From assembly GCF_020382885.2 (NCBI RefSeq), contig NC_058494.1:14464001-14528000 (forward strand): 64,000 nucleotides of DNA, in the 5' to 3' direction. Below are positions 38,613 through 55,500 of the stretch, in pieces (positions within the stretch are counted from its first letter, which is position 1; the number at the start of each line of letters is the position of its first letter). The notes beneath the pieces were generated by a model. The model ran no database searches. It was given only the letters and a program-made list of their open reading frames with translations, and was not told where the DNA came from. This DNA comes from Scatophagus argus. Taxonomy: Eukaryota; Chordata; Actinopteri; Scatophagidae. The position numbers and the translations under genes are program-made.

Positions 38613-39614
38613 CTACAGCTGAGCATGACTGTGGTTGTGGTTGCAGCTGTGCGAAAAGGTCTGCTCTGAACAGTGTCCATGACTTAGTCCAAAGTTATGC
38701 CCTGAGCCATGTCCATTAAGACTGAGAGGTGGTGTGGGACTGGACAGAGCACTGGCTGAACTTGGCCAGCCTTCATAAAACTTAGCTGGAGTATCAGCAG
38801 TGTTAATGCTGGACACTGGAGCATAAGCCTGGACTGGATAGGACCCAGGTGTTGGATTGATTTGTGGAAGAATGGCCTTCCTCCGCTCTTCTGCGGAAGC
38901 AGGCACAAACGCAACACCGCTGATCCTCTTCAACAACCTGAAAGGCATCATCTTCTCTAGAACACCAGCCCTGGCCTCAGACAGGTCCACAAGAGAGAAC
39001 CATCCTTTCCCATACATCAACCCAACCAGGAGGGCGATGATGTTACAGGGGAGCACACTGCGTGGAATGAGGGCAGTGGTGATTATGAGAAACACCCACG
39101 GGAGAGCCATAGTGGGGAAGCTTACTCCACACAGGAATCCTTTAGTCATTTTTGTGTGCATGGTAGTGAGAGTTACACATGCCAGGGCCAGAGGAAGCAA
39201 CCCCTCGGTGTAGGTGTGGGCGCTGTCAATCTGCATAAGATCCAGGAAGCTGTACAACAAGCCCGTGGTGGTCGACAGCAGCAGCGACAAGAACAGGAAA
39301 CGTACTGTACCAAAACCTTTCTCCAAACTGCCACCGAGAAATGCCAGAGTTGTAATGTTAAGGAGGAGCTGAGCTAAGGTCTGGTGGTAAAAGGGGTACG
39401 TCAAGAGTCTGTGAAAGTGTCCATTTGTAAAAACAACGGCACCAATGCTGAAGACACTCTGGGTGAAGCTGAAGTAGTGTTGGAAACCAAACAAAACACA
39501 CGACAGAAGTACCGCAGTTAGAATCCCGCATGTGGGGTGGGGAGCCAAGTCTTTGAAAACTTCAAAGATCATTTTGAAGTGGTCAGTTCGTGTCATCTTG
39601 GCAAATAAATTCAT
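38613..39614 (-). CDS. rhbdd2: Rhomboid domain-containing protein 2-like, single coding exon
   Basis: One uninterrupted frame encodes 333 residues, similar in length to human RHBDD2 (364). The N-terminal two-thirds has about six hydrophobic segments of a rhomboid fold. Family blocks include RLLTYPFYH, EKGFGTVRFLFL, PLALACVTLTTMH, GLMYGKGWFSLVDLSEARAG, FRLLKRISG, AEERRKAILPQINP and TPGSYPVQAY. The last three align with the AERR and NPVPGSYPTQ segments of human RHBDD2. I see no GxSG catalytic serine motif, in line with RHBDD2 being a doubtful or inactive protease of the Golgi/ER membrane. The C-terminus (about 300-333) is unusual: rich in His and Gly, with repeated HGH and HNHSH. As far as I know, vertebrate RHBDD2 has several coding exons, so the intronless frame hints at a retrocopy or intron loss. 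The start at 39614 could instead be Met7. Confidence 0.85.
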   Translation of the reverse strand: MNLFAKMTRTDHFKMIFEVFKDLAPHPTCGILTAVLLSCVLFGFQHYFSFTQSVFSIGAVVFTNGHFHRLLTYPFYHQTLAQLLLNITTLAFLGGSLEKGFGTVRFLFLSLLLSTTTGLLYSFLDLMQIDSAHTYTEGLLPLALACVTLTTMHTKMTKGFLCGVSFPTMALPWVFLIITTALIPRSVLPCNIIALLVGLMYGKGWFSLVDLSEARAGVLEKMMPFRLLKRISGVAFVPASAEERRKAILPQINPTPGSYPVQAYAPVSSINTADTPAKFYEGWPSSASALSSPTPPLSLNGHGSGHNFGLSHGHCSEQTFSHSCNHNHSHAQL

Positions 39615-44480
<4,866 letters not shown>

Positions 44481-45924
44481 CTCAACCGTGGCTGATGTTA
44501 AATCTCCTTTGCTGCCCCTCCCAAAATACTCCTGATATTTTTGTTTACAGGGTAGCATTGTTGACCCCGATTTCCCCCCCCCCCCCCACACACATACTTT
44601 TCTCTTCACCTTTGTTTACAAAATACAGCATCCCATCACTGACATTTTTGGAGTGAATTCACCATTGAACCACGACCTTCCGGGTAAGCTGGTACACCAT
44701 CAAGCCTTGCTAACTGGCACCAGCCTGTGGGATGTCAGGGGAGAACCAGCCATGGGCAGCTTTATGGATTTTGTATCTAGAGCTGGAGACTGGACTCTCA
44801 AATTCTGTGAGCTACAACTGGAATTTTGTCCCTTGTTTGTTCCCTAACCTAAGCACATGGCACAGTCAGACCACGATAAAACAGACATTTTCACACGTTA
44901 CCTTCTGTCAAACCGTCAACTTCACCTGCAAATAAAAAAAAAAACACCCCAGTGCTTTTGTAACTGTTGGGTTGGTGCTCTAGGTTATTACTAGAGGCCG
45001 TGCAGTCAGCATGACGTGGAACTCCAAAGGACACTTCCATCCAAATCAGCTCTGCAGCGGACAGGAAGATGCTGGGCCAGCGGCCAGAACAGTGGAACTC
45101 AATAATGTCACTTTGCTTATGAACTACCGGACATCTTTATCCTCTCACCTCCTCTCATATCGCTGCATACTTCACTGTGGACAACCTTCACCAGTGACAA
45201 TCACACATTCTGACTGTATTCCCCGTTGTATGAATGGGTCTGTATGCTACACCGTTTGCCCGGAATAACTTGTTTTCAACATGATGTGTGTCCCGGTGAT
45301 GGGTTGGCTGCCTAACAACTGCTTTTGAGTCACAGTGGAACAAGTAACTTGGGAAGGAGGCCACTTTGGTTTTTTTTTTCCATGAGTTTTGTTGAATGTT
45401 TTGGTCAAAGAGAGGCAGGTAATGTTTGCATAACTGTGTTATTTGTGTGTGTGTCTGAGAGAACGAAACAAGCAAAAAAAGAAAGGACATCACACATGAA
45501 GAGATAGTTCTTACTCTGTAAAGCAGGGTTCTTTCTTTGACACATTTGTGTGCCCTAACCAGTCTTTTTTACTTTTGTTGTAGTTATTTATAAATGTGAG
45601 ACTGTGCTCATAATACACAAAATTCATGAAATAGGTTTTTTTTTTTTTTGGCAAAGCTTTTCCCTGGTTGTTTTTTTTGTTTTGTTTTGTTTTGTTTTTT
45701 GTCTTTATGTTCATGCATCAACACTAAAGCACCCAATGGCTTCCCTTAACGCCTTCAAATGGCCTCTTAGTGGCCGACTCATGCAGTATAAGTGTTTCAA
45801 ATTTAGGTTGTGGCTCATAAGAAGTTTCCTCTGGTTTTTATATAATCTTATTGAAGGTATTCAGAGTTCTTGGGTGACAGAGTGTGTTCAGAGTCTTCTT
45901 TGTGTTACGTAATACCAGGGTCCT

Positions 45925-46437
45925 GTGTCATGAAGCAGGTTAATTGAAGTTAGCTTGGTAACTGCTCTAAGTAAAACCAGACTACTCCCAAATCAGGAAT
46001 GTGGACTTAAAGGTGTCCTAATTGGTATTTTTATACTAACAATGTAAAATGACTATGTTTAATGGAAAGAGGTGAATCATAATGACGTACTGATGCAGAA
46101 TTACCTCCCAGCTGTGCATTTCTGCTGTGTTTTAGTGTCTTGCAGCATGCATTTTTGATTTTCTGACCTGCAGTTTCACTGTTTTGATTTTGTTTGTCCT
46201 AAAAGGAGAGTGACTAGTGGGCTTTCACCAGATGGCCAGAAACTCTACACCAGTGATATGATAATGTGGCTGTGTGTCTTCTGAACATATAGATGGGAAA
46301 CTGCATGCTAGCAAATTTGCCATATCAACTTAATGTGATAACTTGTCAGCTAATGCAGGCTTAAGTAAAAGACTGGTTACCAGCTCAGTTTAACCCAGTT
46401 ATCTAGCTAATTAGCAACCCTGCTTCTCGATTAAGTC
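45925..46437. mobile_element. MITE-like element with imperfect terminal inverted repeats
   Basis: The left end GAAGCAGGTTAATTGAAGTT plus AGCTTGGTAACT mirrors the right end AGTTATCTAGCTAATTAGCA plus ACCCTGCTTC as an imperfect inverted repeat of about 30 bp. The interior is about 450 bp and noncoding. This resembles a common teleost non-autonomous DNA transposon; the superfamily is not certain. Confidence 0.5.
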
Positions 46438-46952
46438 TGAGTTTATAAAACGGTTAACATTAATCACATCACCAAGCACATCTCAGTATAATGAAGCATG
46501 CGACCATTTGCTAGCAAGGAGGAGAAAAGGCAGAACAGAAAGAGAAGGCCTTTTTGAACATGGTATAGATTAAGTTTTTCCCTTTCAGCACACCTCTTGA
46601 TTTATGACAAGCAAATATACTCTGAGGTTGAACAAATCTGCTTAGTTTTAGGTCACTCAGTCTGGTGATTGTAGGGGTCACACACTCAGGGGATTATATT
46701 AGAGAAACAACAAAATGTAGCATTGGAAAATTCACTGTCAGGTATGTTCCAAAGTTACACCAGAAGGTTGAGCATACCTTACAGATCACACATTACTTGA
46801 ATAATTGTAAAACCATGCCGTTGGAGTTTTTGAATTGAAAATACCCCGAAGAAAAAGATAACTAGCCTTTCAGTGGTCTTCCTGATTAGATGGTAAAGGA
46901 AGCACATGTTACAAAGGCTGACAAAGCCTCGACTTTGTGTTGGTATTTGTTA

Positions 46953-46992
46953 AGTAAAAGATCCAAATTCACTAGAATTTGGATCTTTTACT
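46953..46992. repeat. Perfect 18-bp inverted repeat with 4-nt loop
   Basis: AGTAAAAGATCCAAATTC (46953-46970) is the exact reverse complement of GAATTTGGATCTTTTACT (46975-46992), with ACTA between them. It would form a strong DNA or RNA hairpin. No gene is adjacent on either strand. Confidence 0.9.
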
Positions 46993-47225
46993 CACTGGGT
47001 TGCCTATTGGTTCATCAGTCAGTTTTCTATATTTTTGATTGTGGTCTGTTTGATTCTGGTCTATTTAAATCAAGGCATAAGGCCATATGCAGATATTTGT
47101 GGTGTGTGTGAGTATGTGTGTATGTACACAATGTATGCAGGTGCAAATGTTGTTCGTAGATCGCAGACTGTGATTGAACCCTGCACAGAAAATGAGTCTT
47201 TTTTTTATATAATCTGGAGTGTTTT

Positions 47226-47258
47226 ATGTGTGTGTGTGTGTGTGTGTGTTTGTGTGTA
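47226..47258. repeat. (GT)n microsatellite
   Basis: About 15 GT units occur in intergenic DNA. Antisense open frames here translate to Thr-His runs and are not genes. Confidence 0.95.
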
Positions 47259-48892
47259 TGAGGGAGAGAAAGATATATGTTCATATGACTCATGAGCAGG
47301 TGTATGTACAGTAATAAACTACCAATAAACAAGGCTATGGGCATCCTCTGCTGTAACGCTGTTTTTTGTTCACTGCTTGTTGACGTAAGGCCTCTGTGAA
47401 GATTGTTGGTCATGCAAGGTAACAAGACATCTAGAAGCACTAAGTGAAATAAAACTGGATTTGCTGCTTTAATTTCTAAGGTGTTCACCACAGAGGCTTT
47501 GTCAACTACTGACTGGTGGGTGGGAAACTTTTGTGAGATCTTGTACAACTTTGTCCTTTAGGTCAATGTGCTTCCAGGTCAGTTTGGCACCTTGGAAAGA
47601 ACGGAAGAGCCACATCAATGGGCTGCATACATCCACGGGAAAGGTTTAATATAGAAGCAGACATGGTTTTCACATAGGGGAGAGACATCTGAAGAGAATC
47701 CTGAGCACTGGGGGGCATTCGTTGCAAAGGACATTTTCACATGGTGGTCCTGGTAAAAGTCATTAACAACCAACAGTAATACTCTATAAACAGCTTTCAA
47801 ACTTCTGGCTTGAAATGTTTGTGCTGCACCTGCACCAGAGACCTTGGAAGAACAGAACCACCTGTATGATCTTGGACTGACTACAAAAATAGAATTAAGA
47901 ATTAAGAATCGCTTTATTCGCAGAATATATATATATATATATTTACATACACAAACTGAATTTGTCTTCTGAATTTAACCCATCCTTAGTTGTGGGCTGC
48001 ATCAAGTGCCTGGGGAGCATCCTAATGTTCTCCTAATGTTTCTAACAGCTTAGTTAGTTATGATTCAACATGTTAGTGAATGGTTGAGTGAGAAATTAGC
48101 TGAAGACACAATCTAATAAATGCCCAACATGGGAGGGACCGGTTCTTTGCTAAGAACACAGCAGGAGGTGAACTGTCACATTTTGTCACAGTCAAGAGTG
48201 AAGGTTCAACTGAAACAGCCAACCCCAAGCAGAGGAGGGAAGCTGCATCATCCTCTGGGGACAATGAATGTTTGTAGCAAAGTTCATGACAATCTATCTG
48301 ACAGTTGCATCAGTGTCAATGAGAGGGGTTGGAAGACTGACTGATGTTGTATTGCTATTGGCAAGGCTTAAGAAAATGTGATTAAAACAAGGCACATCTA
48401 CTTGCTGTTGATGGAGTACATTCTCCTTTAACATCATCCCAGTGTGTCTGAGAGGACACAGTGGGACCTCAACATGCAAAGTCAGGTGCCGACATGAGGA
48501 GAGTGCCAGGCCTGCAGCTCTAACAGCTATTTTTGCAGATTAAGTTCAGTTTAGTTTACTCATCATGAGGGTTAACTCTCTGGAACAGTTGCCTTTCTGA
48601 CAGCATCAAAAAAGAAATAAGTAAAAATAAGAAAAAGAAGCTTTGCAAAACTACGATTCCTGGCAGAGCTTTTGTATTGGAATGCATTAAGTGATTGCCA
48701 CTTTTGGCTGAGCGCTGAATGAGGTGCTGTGGGAGGGAGGACATTTCTACAAACTGAAGCCACAGTCAGTCATCACATTCCTTTTTTATTGACAAAATTC
48801 TCTCAGAAACAGCATCTGTACACGTAATCATTTTTTTTTCAAGTATTTGAAAGACTGTTTTGAGGAAATTTTCTGGTCCACCTTCATTGCTG

Positions 48893-51800
48893 TTAAAATG
48901 TCTTAGTTTTGTTTTGAATCTCAGATGTCTGTCCATCAAGAAACACACGTGGCATATGCACGTTCATCTCTGTGTCTTGAGAGGGAGGTTCTGAGCAAAC
49001 ACCTGTGAGACAAGGAAATGGTGAGTTCATCTCACTCGTTTCACAGAAAAGGTCGCATAGCACAAATGAGCTGATGCACATTCATGCAGATCTAAGAGGG
49101 CTATTCTTATTTAAAAGTACCAAAGGAGCTCCAAATGCATAGGAGGCAGCATCTCTCACTTTGCATCACTGCTCTCTACTGTTGGATGTAGTTATATTTG
49201 CCTGTAGCTTTGACTCAGTTTGCTGTGGGGGCTAGTAGCCCTATAGCTGGATTGCAACCCAGGACCATGGGACAAGTCACCACAGGCAACAGGGCTCAGC
49301 TCAACTGGACTCTGCAGCCTGAATATTGTTGGTCACCTGTTCTCCAAGAATGATGGAGGTCAGGTTCCCGACAGAGATTACAGTATGGAGGTGATTTACA
49401 ACGGCTCAGAAAAGGCCTATGACTCCAGAGAAGAGAAGACATGGTAGGCAAGGGAAGGAAAGAGGTGAAAACAGTGAAAACAGTGCCAACAGTGTGCGAA
49501 AACGGAACGTAGAGCCAGAATATATTTTCATACCTTAATTGGTGAATTGAGGATTTATTTTGACTAAACCAGAGGTGATTGTAGAAAAACAAACCAAGAT
49601 GATTCAGGTAAATTTTGAATCTGGTTTGAATGAATTGTGTATTACAATTAGTTAACAAGGGAATTAAATTTGCCTTGGTTCAGTAACAGAAAGAAACTTG
49701 AATTCAAAAGGTAATACAAGGGAGGGCTGTCAGACTATCATCTCTAGAGGTACAAAGTGGTATTACAGGTTGGGCAGGGGCTAGCTGGTTGTTTGTCACA
49801 TTCTGTTGATTAAGTTAGTTAATTTTTGGAATGTTTTAAAATGCAATTCTGGCCACACAAGTTAAGGTATCAATAAGGTACAAAACACTGCAAACACATA
49901 CTCATACCTGCATCTGGGTTCAGGCTAAATGGCTGTGGCAAGTTAAGGCATTCTGCTTGCTTCTTGAACTCTTCCATCTCAGCAGCAGTCACAGTTCTTC
50001 TCTTGCCTGAGAGACAATAAAAATAAAATTACTGAATAATGCGTATAAACAGTTAATGATGAATGTTAGGTTATATAGGTTATGTTCTAGCAAAATTGCT
50101 CTTTCCCCAACATTTTTAAGTCAACATGTCATCTTTACATTTCATTGTTATATCTTTAGTTTTATTATTATCTTACTCAGTAACTGAAGAACTCCGATTG
50201 TACTTCTAAACATCTGGTATTGTGAATGGAGCACCAAACATTCAGTACAGCCAGTTTTCAGTAGGCTTATTGTAGGTAAAGGCACTGGGGATCACACACA
50301 AACACACATGCACATAAACACATACACACGTACAAACTGCTGTTGTAATACTAGGCACAAAGTTCAAATGATTGTGCATGCATGTCAGACAAAATATTTG
50401 CACAGCATGTTTAATCACTATCAGCATCGTCAGGTTAACTTACTCACCTGGTGGGAGAAGGTGTTTCAGGGTCTCATTAGCTATGGCTAACATGTGAAAA
50501 GCATAAATAGACATTAGCTTTGTAAACTTTAGTGTTTTACCAAAAATTCAACCTCTCTTATTCACATGTACAATATAGTTTGATATTTTTGGGTGGCTCA
50601 GTCGCACAATTTAGATTGTCCCAAAGTGCCCTTAAGATTAGGGTTTTAATCTGCTGATGCCTTCTGCAGCTTATCGCTGCCACCATAAAGAAAATGTATA
50701 TTTAGACAGAAACATAGGCATATAACCTCATGAACAATAGCAGATTTTATGGGAAGACAGGGAGTGGCAAAACCATGTCCCAGACTTATCTGTAAAGAAC
50801 CATCTGGTTTAACGTAGTGGATTTGTGGCTGGAAAACTGCCCCCCTAATTTTGGTGATAAACTGGCAATACCAGTGGTTAACGCACTGAAATTGTTGACC
50901 GTGTTGAGGGTATTTTTTTGCTGCAGTATGATATTTTGAAAAAAATAAACAGTAATCTTTAACTGCACAGTATGTCATTTGTGCCCCTCACAATCTCACA
51001 ATCAAAACAATCAGAGCAAAAGACATAGTTTGATGATGTCATGAAGTAGCATGGGATCATGGGAGTTGTCTTTATTGTTAAACGACTACCGTTGCTGATG
51101 AAAATCTGACGTCACTCAGGCAGAGATGTTGATAGAGACGAGATAATGATGACGCGTAATCTGTTAAAGTTTTATTCAGGTTATGTTTAGTCATGTTCGC
51201 TGACCGCTTCCCTCAATCTCTTCATGTAGCTAAGGTTTCCCCCGAGTTATAGTGTCAAGTGGCCAAATGAAATGCACTGTGTTTGAACATTTTTCTAAAT
51301 ATTTAGGCTATTGTAAGTACATAACTCAACAATATATAGACCGGTGGTCCAGTCCTTTTTATGTAAAATGTTACAATATCTTCAAGTTGAATTGGGGCTC
51401 TGTACAAAGAAGAAAAAGTGTTGTCACTGAACACAAATGTCATCTTTTTGTGCAGGTCAAAGTAGTTGCACAGCAGGTTTCATATGTAATAATAAAGTGG
51501 TCTACTTACCTGGTTGGATAGTGTTGTTTTTCAAAGTTGCCTTATTTGTGGTTGTGAGACAAAGGCTAGACCTTTCACAGGTGGGAACAAATATATGAAA
51601 TTACAAACTGAAGAACCATCTTGCAAAAAGAACAACTGATTGAATCATTGTAGTCTGCATTATTTGATACAATTCCTAGATTTCAAATTACGCTTTTGCT
51701 GTGAACATGAGGGCAATGTCATCATTTCCATTAGCAGCACTGATCTTTATCCATAAACTCTCACGAAGACTTTTTGCTATCAGCTCAGCATCTCGGTTGT

Positions 51801-52099
51801 TTGTGCTTTCGGCTACTTGGAACCACTTGCCCAGCAACTGAAAGAGAAGATTAGATGATGACAAATGGACACATTATAATAATATTTGGTTTCAGAAAAA
51901 TGAAAAAAATAATAGTTTGATACTTACTGACAAATGAAAGCAAAATTATGAGGGACAAGTGAGATGAGATGTGTCTTACCTGCTCTCTTCCACTGATTTC
52001 AAGCGTTTGGATCAGACTGTCACAGCTGGTCACAGGAGCTGACTGTCCAACAGCCAGAAGACTGAGCACAGCCACAGCAACATGAATAAACCTCATCAT
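48893..52099 (-). CDS. Secreted lipocalin, AGP/TBT-binding protein-like, copy A (shortened exon 4)
   Basis: Six exons in transcript order (51980-52099, 51692-51837, 51510-51571, 50448-50486, 49908-50006, 48893-49002) join without a break to 191 residues. Residues 1-21 are a signal peptide (MMRFIHVAVAVLSLLAVGQSA), followed by PVTSCDSL. The lipocalin GxW motif is GKW at residues 43-45. N-x-T sites occur at KNNT, ANET and QNKT. The nearest families I know are fish tributyltin-binding proteins, pufferfish saxitoxin/tetrodotoxin-binding protein and alpha-1-acid glycoprotein: plasma lipocalins that bind small hydrophobic molecules. Exon 4 has only 39 bases, against 114 in copies B and C. It lacks the CPDC-type segment but keeps the same phase, so the barrel loses about 25 residues. 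The C-terminus also differs from B and C. Function and expression of this copy are unknown. AATAAA lies about 100 bases past the stop. Confidence 0.85.
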
Positions 52100-52215
52100 G
52101 GCTCGCCTGCTGATTGTGTCTGCTTCAAGCTTAAAACTGGTGCATTAAAGTACAGAGGATCATCCCACATGAAATGACAGAGTTCAGAGTTGTTTGCATG
52201 TGTTGTAATCTGGTT
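52100..52215 (-). promoter_or_regulatory. Lipocalin A promoter, duplicated in copy B
   Basis: The 5' flank of copy A (forward strand TTGTGTCTGCTTCA, TAAAACTG, CAGAGG, TCATCCCAC, then GTTGTAATCTGGTTTA) recurs upstream of copy B at about 55864-55970. The shared blocks are in the same order. A TTTTAAG-like TATA element on the minus strand lies just upstream of the copy A start. Confidence 0.6.
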
Positions 52216-52561
52216 TAAAGGTAAATAAAGTGAAAGGTTGATTGGCTTTTATTCAGAAAATTAAATTAGGATTTTATCATTTGAAATTTATGACATTTAG
52301 AGCACTTCATTTGGGTGATCGTATTGATTCGGGTGAAGTAATAATTGTGGTCACTAAATTGGAGAGGTACAGGCTGTGGTCTCCAGCCCCTGTGTAAGAC
52401 TGAAGACATACAGACTGACAAGGTAATCTGAATCAGTCTGATGATACTTGGAGCAAAAAGTAAAGCACACATTCATATTTATTCAGTATCATCATTTTAT
52501 TGTCAGAATTCTCTTTAGACAAATATGGCTTCTGTTTTTGACAATATTAATTTTCTTTTAA

Positions 52562-55500
52562 CTAAGCAATGGCGCTGGAGATCATTTGGACAAGCGTCTT
52601 CACTCCATCGTCGCTGCTGAAAATTCTGTCAAATATGTTGAAAAATTCAGAGTCCATGTCATTCATGAAACTGGTCAGATCAAGGGTCTCTGTTTCTTGG
52701 GAAGGAGACTCGTCTGGGCAGAGTCCTGTGAGGTACAGAATAGTGAATTTGTTTAATTTATTCTATAGAAGGAGGACTGTTCACTGTTACCTAAATTCAG
52801 TTGTAGTTCATTTCCCTGATTATTCTAGTTAATGTGGGAAAATGCATTTTACTACTGGCAGTACTGAACCTTGTTTGTGCTTAATTGAACCACAAGATAT
52901 TGATGCAGCTGCTATACAAATGGAGGCACAATAAAAGTATATGCTATATAGACAAAAATATTGGCATGGGGCTATTTTCCAGGTGTTGGGCTGTGCCCCT
53001 TACTTCCAGTGAAGGGAAATCTTAATGCTTCGGCACACCAAGACATTTTGGACAATGCTGTGCTTCCAACTTTGTTCCCCAACAGTCTTGGACAGCCCTT
53101 TTCTATCCCAGCATGACTATGCCTCAATGCACAAAACAAGGTCCATAAAGACAACCCCATCAAACATCTTTGGGATGAACTGGAACGGAGATTGTGGGCC
53201 AGGCCTTTACGTCCAACATCACAAATGCTCCACTGCATGAATGAGCAAAAAGTCCCACAGAAGCATTTCAAAGCCTTCCCAGAAGAGTGGAAGCTGTTAT
53301 AGCTGCAAAGCTGTCTGTGTATTTAGAATGTGATGTCAATAAAGTCCCTATTGGTATAATGGCCAGCTGTCCCAATACATTTGTCTATATAGTGTATTTA
53401 GTATTCACATACACCTTAAAATATTTGCGTATTAAACATTTAATCATCCATCCATCCCTTTCCTATACCGCTTATCCGTCAGGGTCGTGGGGGAGCTGGG
53501 CCAACACACAAAGACAGACAACCACACTCTCACACCTAGGGACAATATAGAGTAGTCAATTAACCTAATGTGCATGCTTTTGGTATTGTGGGAGGAAGCC
53601 AGAGTACCCAGAGAAAACCTACACAGGCACAGGGAGAACATGCAAACACATAGAAGAGCCCAGCCTGGGATTTGAACCTGGAAGCCTCTTGCTATGAGGG
53701 AACAGTGCTAACCACTGCACCACCATGCCATCTGCATTTAATCATTTAAAAGACAAAACTGAGCATATTCACAACTTCAGAGGATATACTGTTGAAAAAC
53801 AATATTGTCATTGCTTTAAGGCCTTGTAGCCAGACACTTCATACCTTTTTCTGAGTCCAGGATAGCAGGCTGTGGTAAGCTCAGACAGTCTACCTGCTTG
53901 AGAAACTCCTCCAGCTCTGCAGCAGTCACCTTAGTTCTCTTGCCTGAGAGACAGAACAAGTGTATGCAAATGAGCTATGAAGTACTCCAGAGTTCAATGT
54001 AGTTTCAGTTTAATAACATCAGAGATCTTACATGAGAAGATGGACTAAATTTTATTCCTATTTTTTACTGTTTTATATACATGTATTATAATCCGGTGGT
54101 TCTCAAAATGAGGATCAGGCCCCTTCAGAGCGTCACAAGACAAGTCTGAGAAGTCTTGAGATGATCAATTGGGTTGAAGAGAAAAAGAAACAAATTTCTA
54201 CTAAACACATTTATAGACCTTTTTAACAATTATGTAACTGAAAGCATGTGAGAACTTTCAAGAGAAAATGACTCGTCGGTGAAAATCCCAACAACTAAAC
54301 ACTGTGTTTTGCCAGTATCCTCACACACCAGATGGTTTAGTACGTGGAACCATCTGAGAAGTTGTGCAGGAGAAACTGTTAGGAAAAGGGCAGGCACAAT
54401 GTTGTATGAACCACCTGTCTGTCACAGGCTATCTTCAACCAACCAGTCAGATCAATGAAACTATGACTTGCCGTCCGGAAAGGAAGCCAGTCAGGAAAGA
54501 CCGAAAGCATCTTTTTTTATTAAGAAAAGCCTTTAATGTTGTTTTTTGTGTTTCTTTCATTGAAGAAATACTCCCAGGTTATGATAAAACTGATTCTATA
54601 GCACATTACACTAACATCTTCAGAAGCCACAGCTGTTGTTTTCAACTAAACAGTCTCTCCTCTCACTCACTTCTGCCAGTAGCTCAATCCGAACCACTGT
54701 GGTTTGGACACAACACATAACTTGAAGCCTGGCAAGATGGAGTTTTTTTTGTGTGATCTATAAGGAATTGAGGGCCAAAAAAGTTTGTGACCACTGGCTT
54801 AATCTATAACGATGTTCAATAAGGTCATCATATGTTTTTCATGTAAACTGAATCTGAAAAGTAATAGCTGTCAGATAAATGTAGTGGAGTAAAATGAGTT
54901 ATCAGTCTGTATGTCTGAAATCTTACTCAGAAGCTGGAGGCCGCTGTATGTGTTTCCTCCAATGGTGTAATTTGAGTAGACAACGAGGCAGTCAGGACAG
55001 CCAGTATTCAAGAGGACTTCAGTAGCAATGAAAGGTTTCACTGGGGATAGATACATCCAAAAACACACATCAGCACATAAACAAAGAACAAAGTACAAAG
55101 CACTGTTTCAGTGCTGACACAAAATCAAATCTGTTGGGACAGGTGAAATGTTTGTACAGCAAGTTTTATCAGCACTGCTCACCCATAGTTAGAGTGTTGT
55201 TTGCCAAGGTCATCTCAGTTGAGAAAGAGAGGCAACGTTCAAACCTTTCATAAGTAAGAAATTTTAAAAGTGAAATTACTGAAAAAAATATCACCGAACA
55301 CTCTGCACAAGATAAGAGTTGAGGAAATGAAAAAAGTTGTATCAAGATTTTAACGCAATTCTTAAATTTAGGCTTGAAATTACATCTTTTGCATTTGAAG
55401 AACATTGATAACATCACTCTTGTTAGCGGCAGTGACTTTCACCCAGGCGCTCTCCACCAACATCTTTGTCAGGAATGAGGATCCCTTGATGTTTGTGCCT

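Larger units (their letters stand above)
44481..48892. other. Intergenic region between chic2 and lipocalin copy A
   Basis: The chic2 3' UTR probably ends just after 44936. I recognise no coding exon in the rest. The region holds a 14-C tract near 44575, a MITE-like element (about 45925-46437), a perfect 18-bp hairpin (46953-46992), a GT microsatellite (47226-47258) and a retroposon-tail-like fragment (about 47880-47930). The minus-strand AATAAA of lipocalin A (forward TTTATT, 48785-48790) marks its 3' end. Confidence 0.6.

Noticed and set aside
44574-44590. C homopolymer in the chic2 3' UTR as a possible regulatory element
   Set aside because: It is a simple poly-C run with no flanking motif; I see no basis for assigning a function.
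47027-47548. Minus-strand frame of 173 codons downstream of chic2
   Set aside because: It runs through a (CA)n microsatellite that translates to His-Thr repeats, and no domain is visible.
50646-50978. Minus-strand frame of 110 codons in the lipocalin A intron, considered as the missing CPDC exon
   Set aside because: It has no lipocalin-like segment, no Cys-x-x-Cys pattern in the right context and no splice phase match. It is probably repeat-derived intronic DNA.
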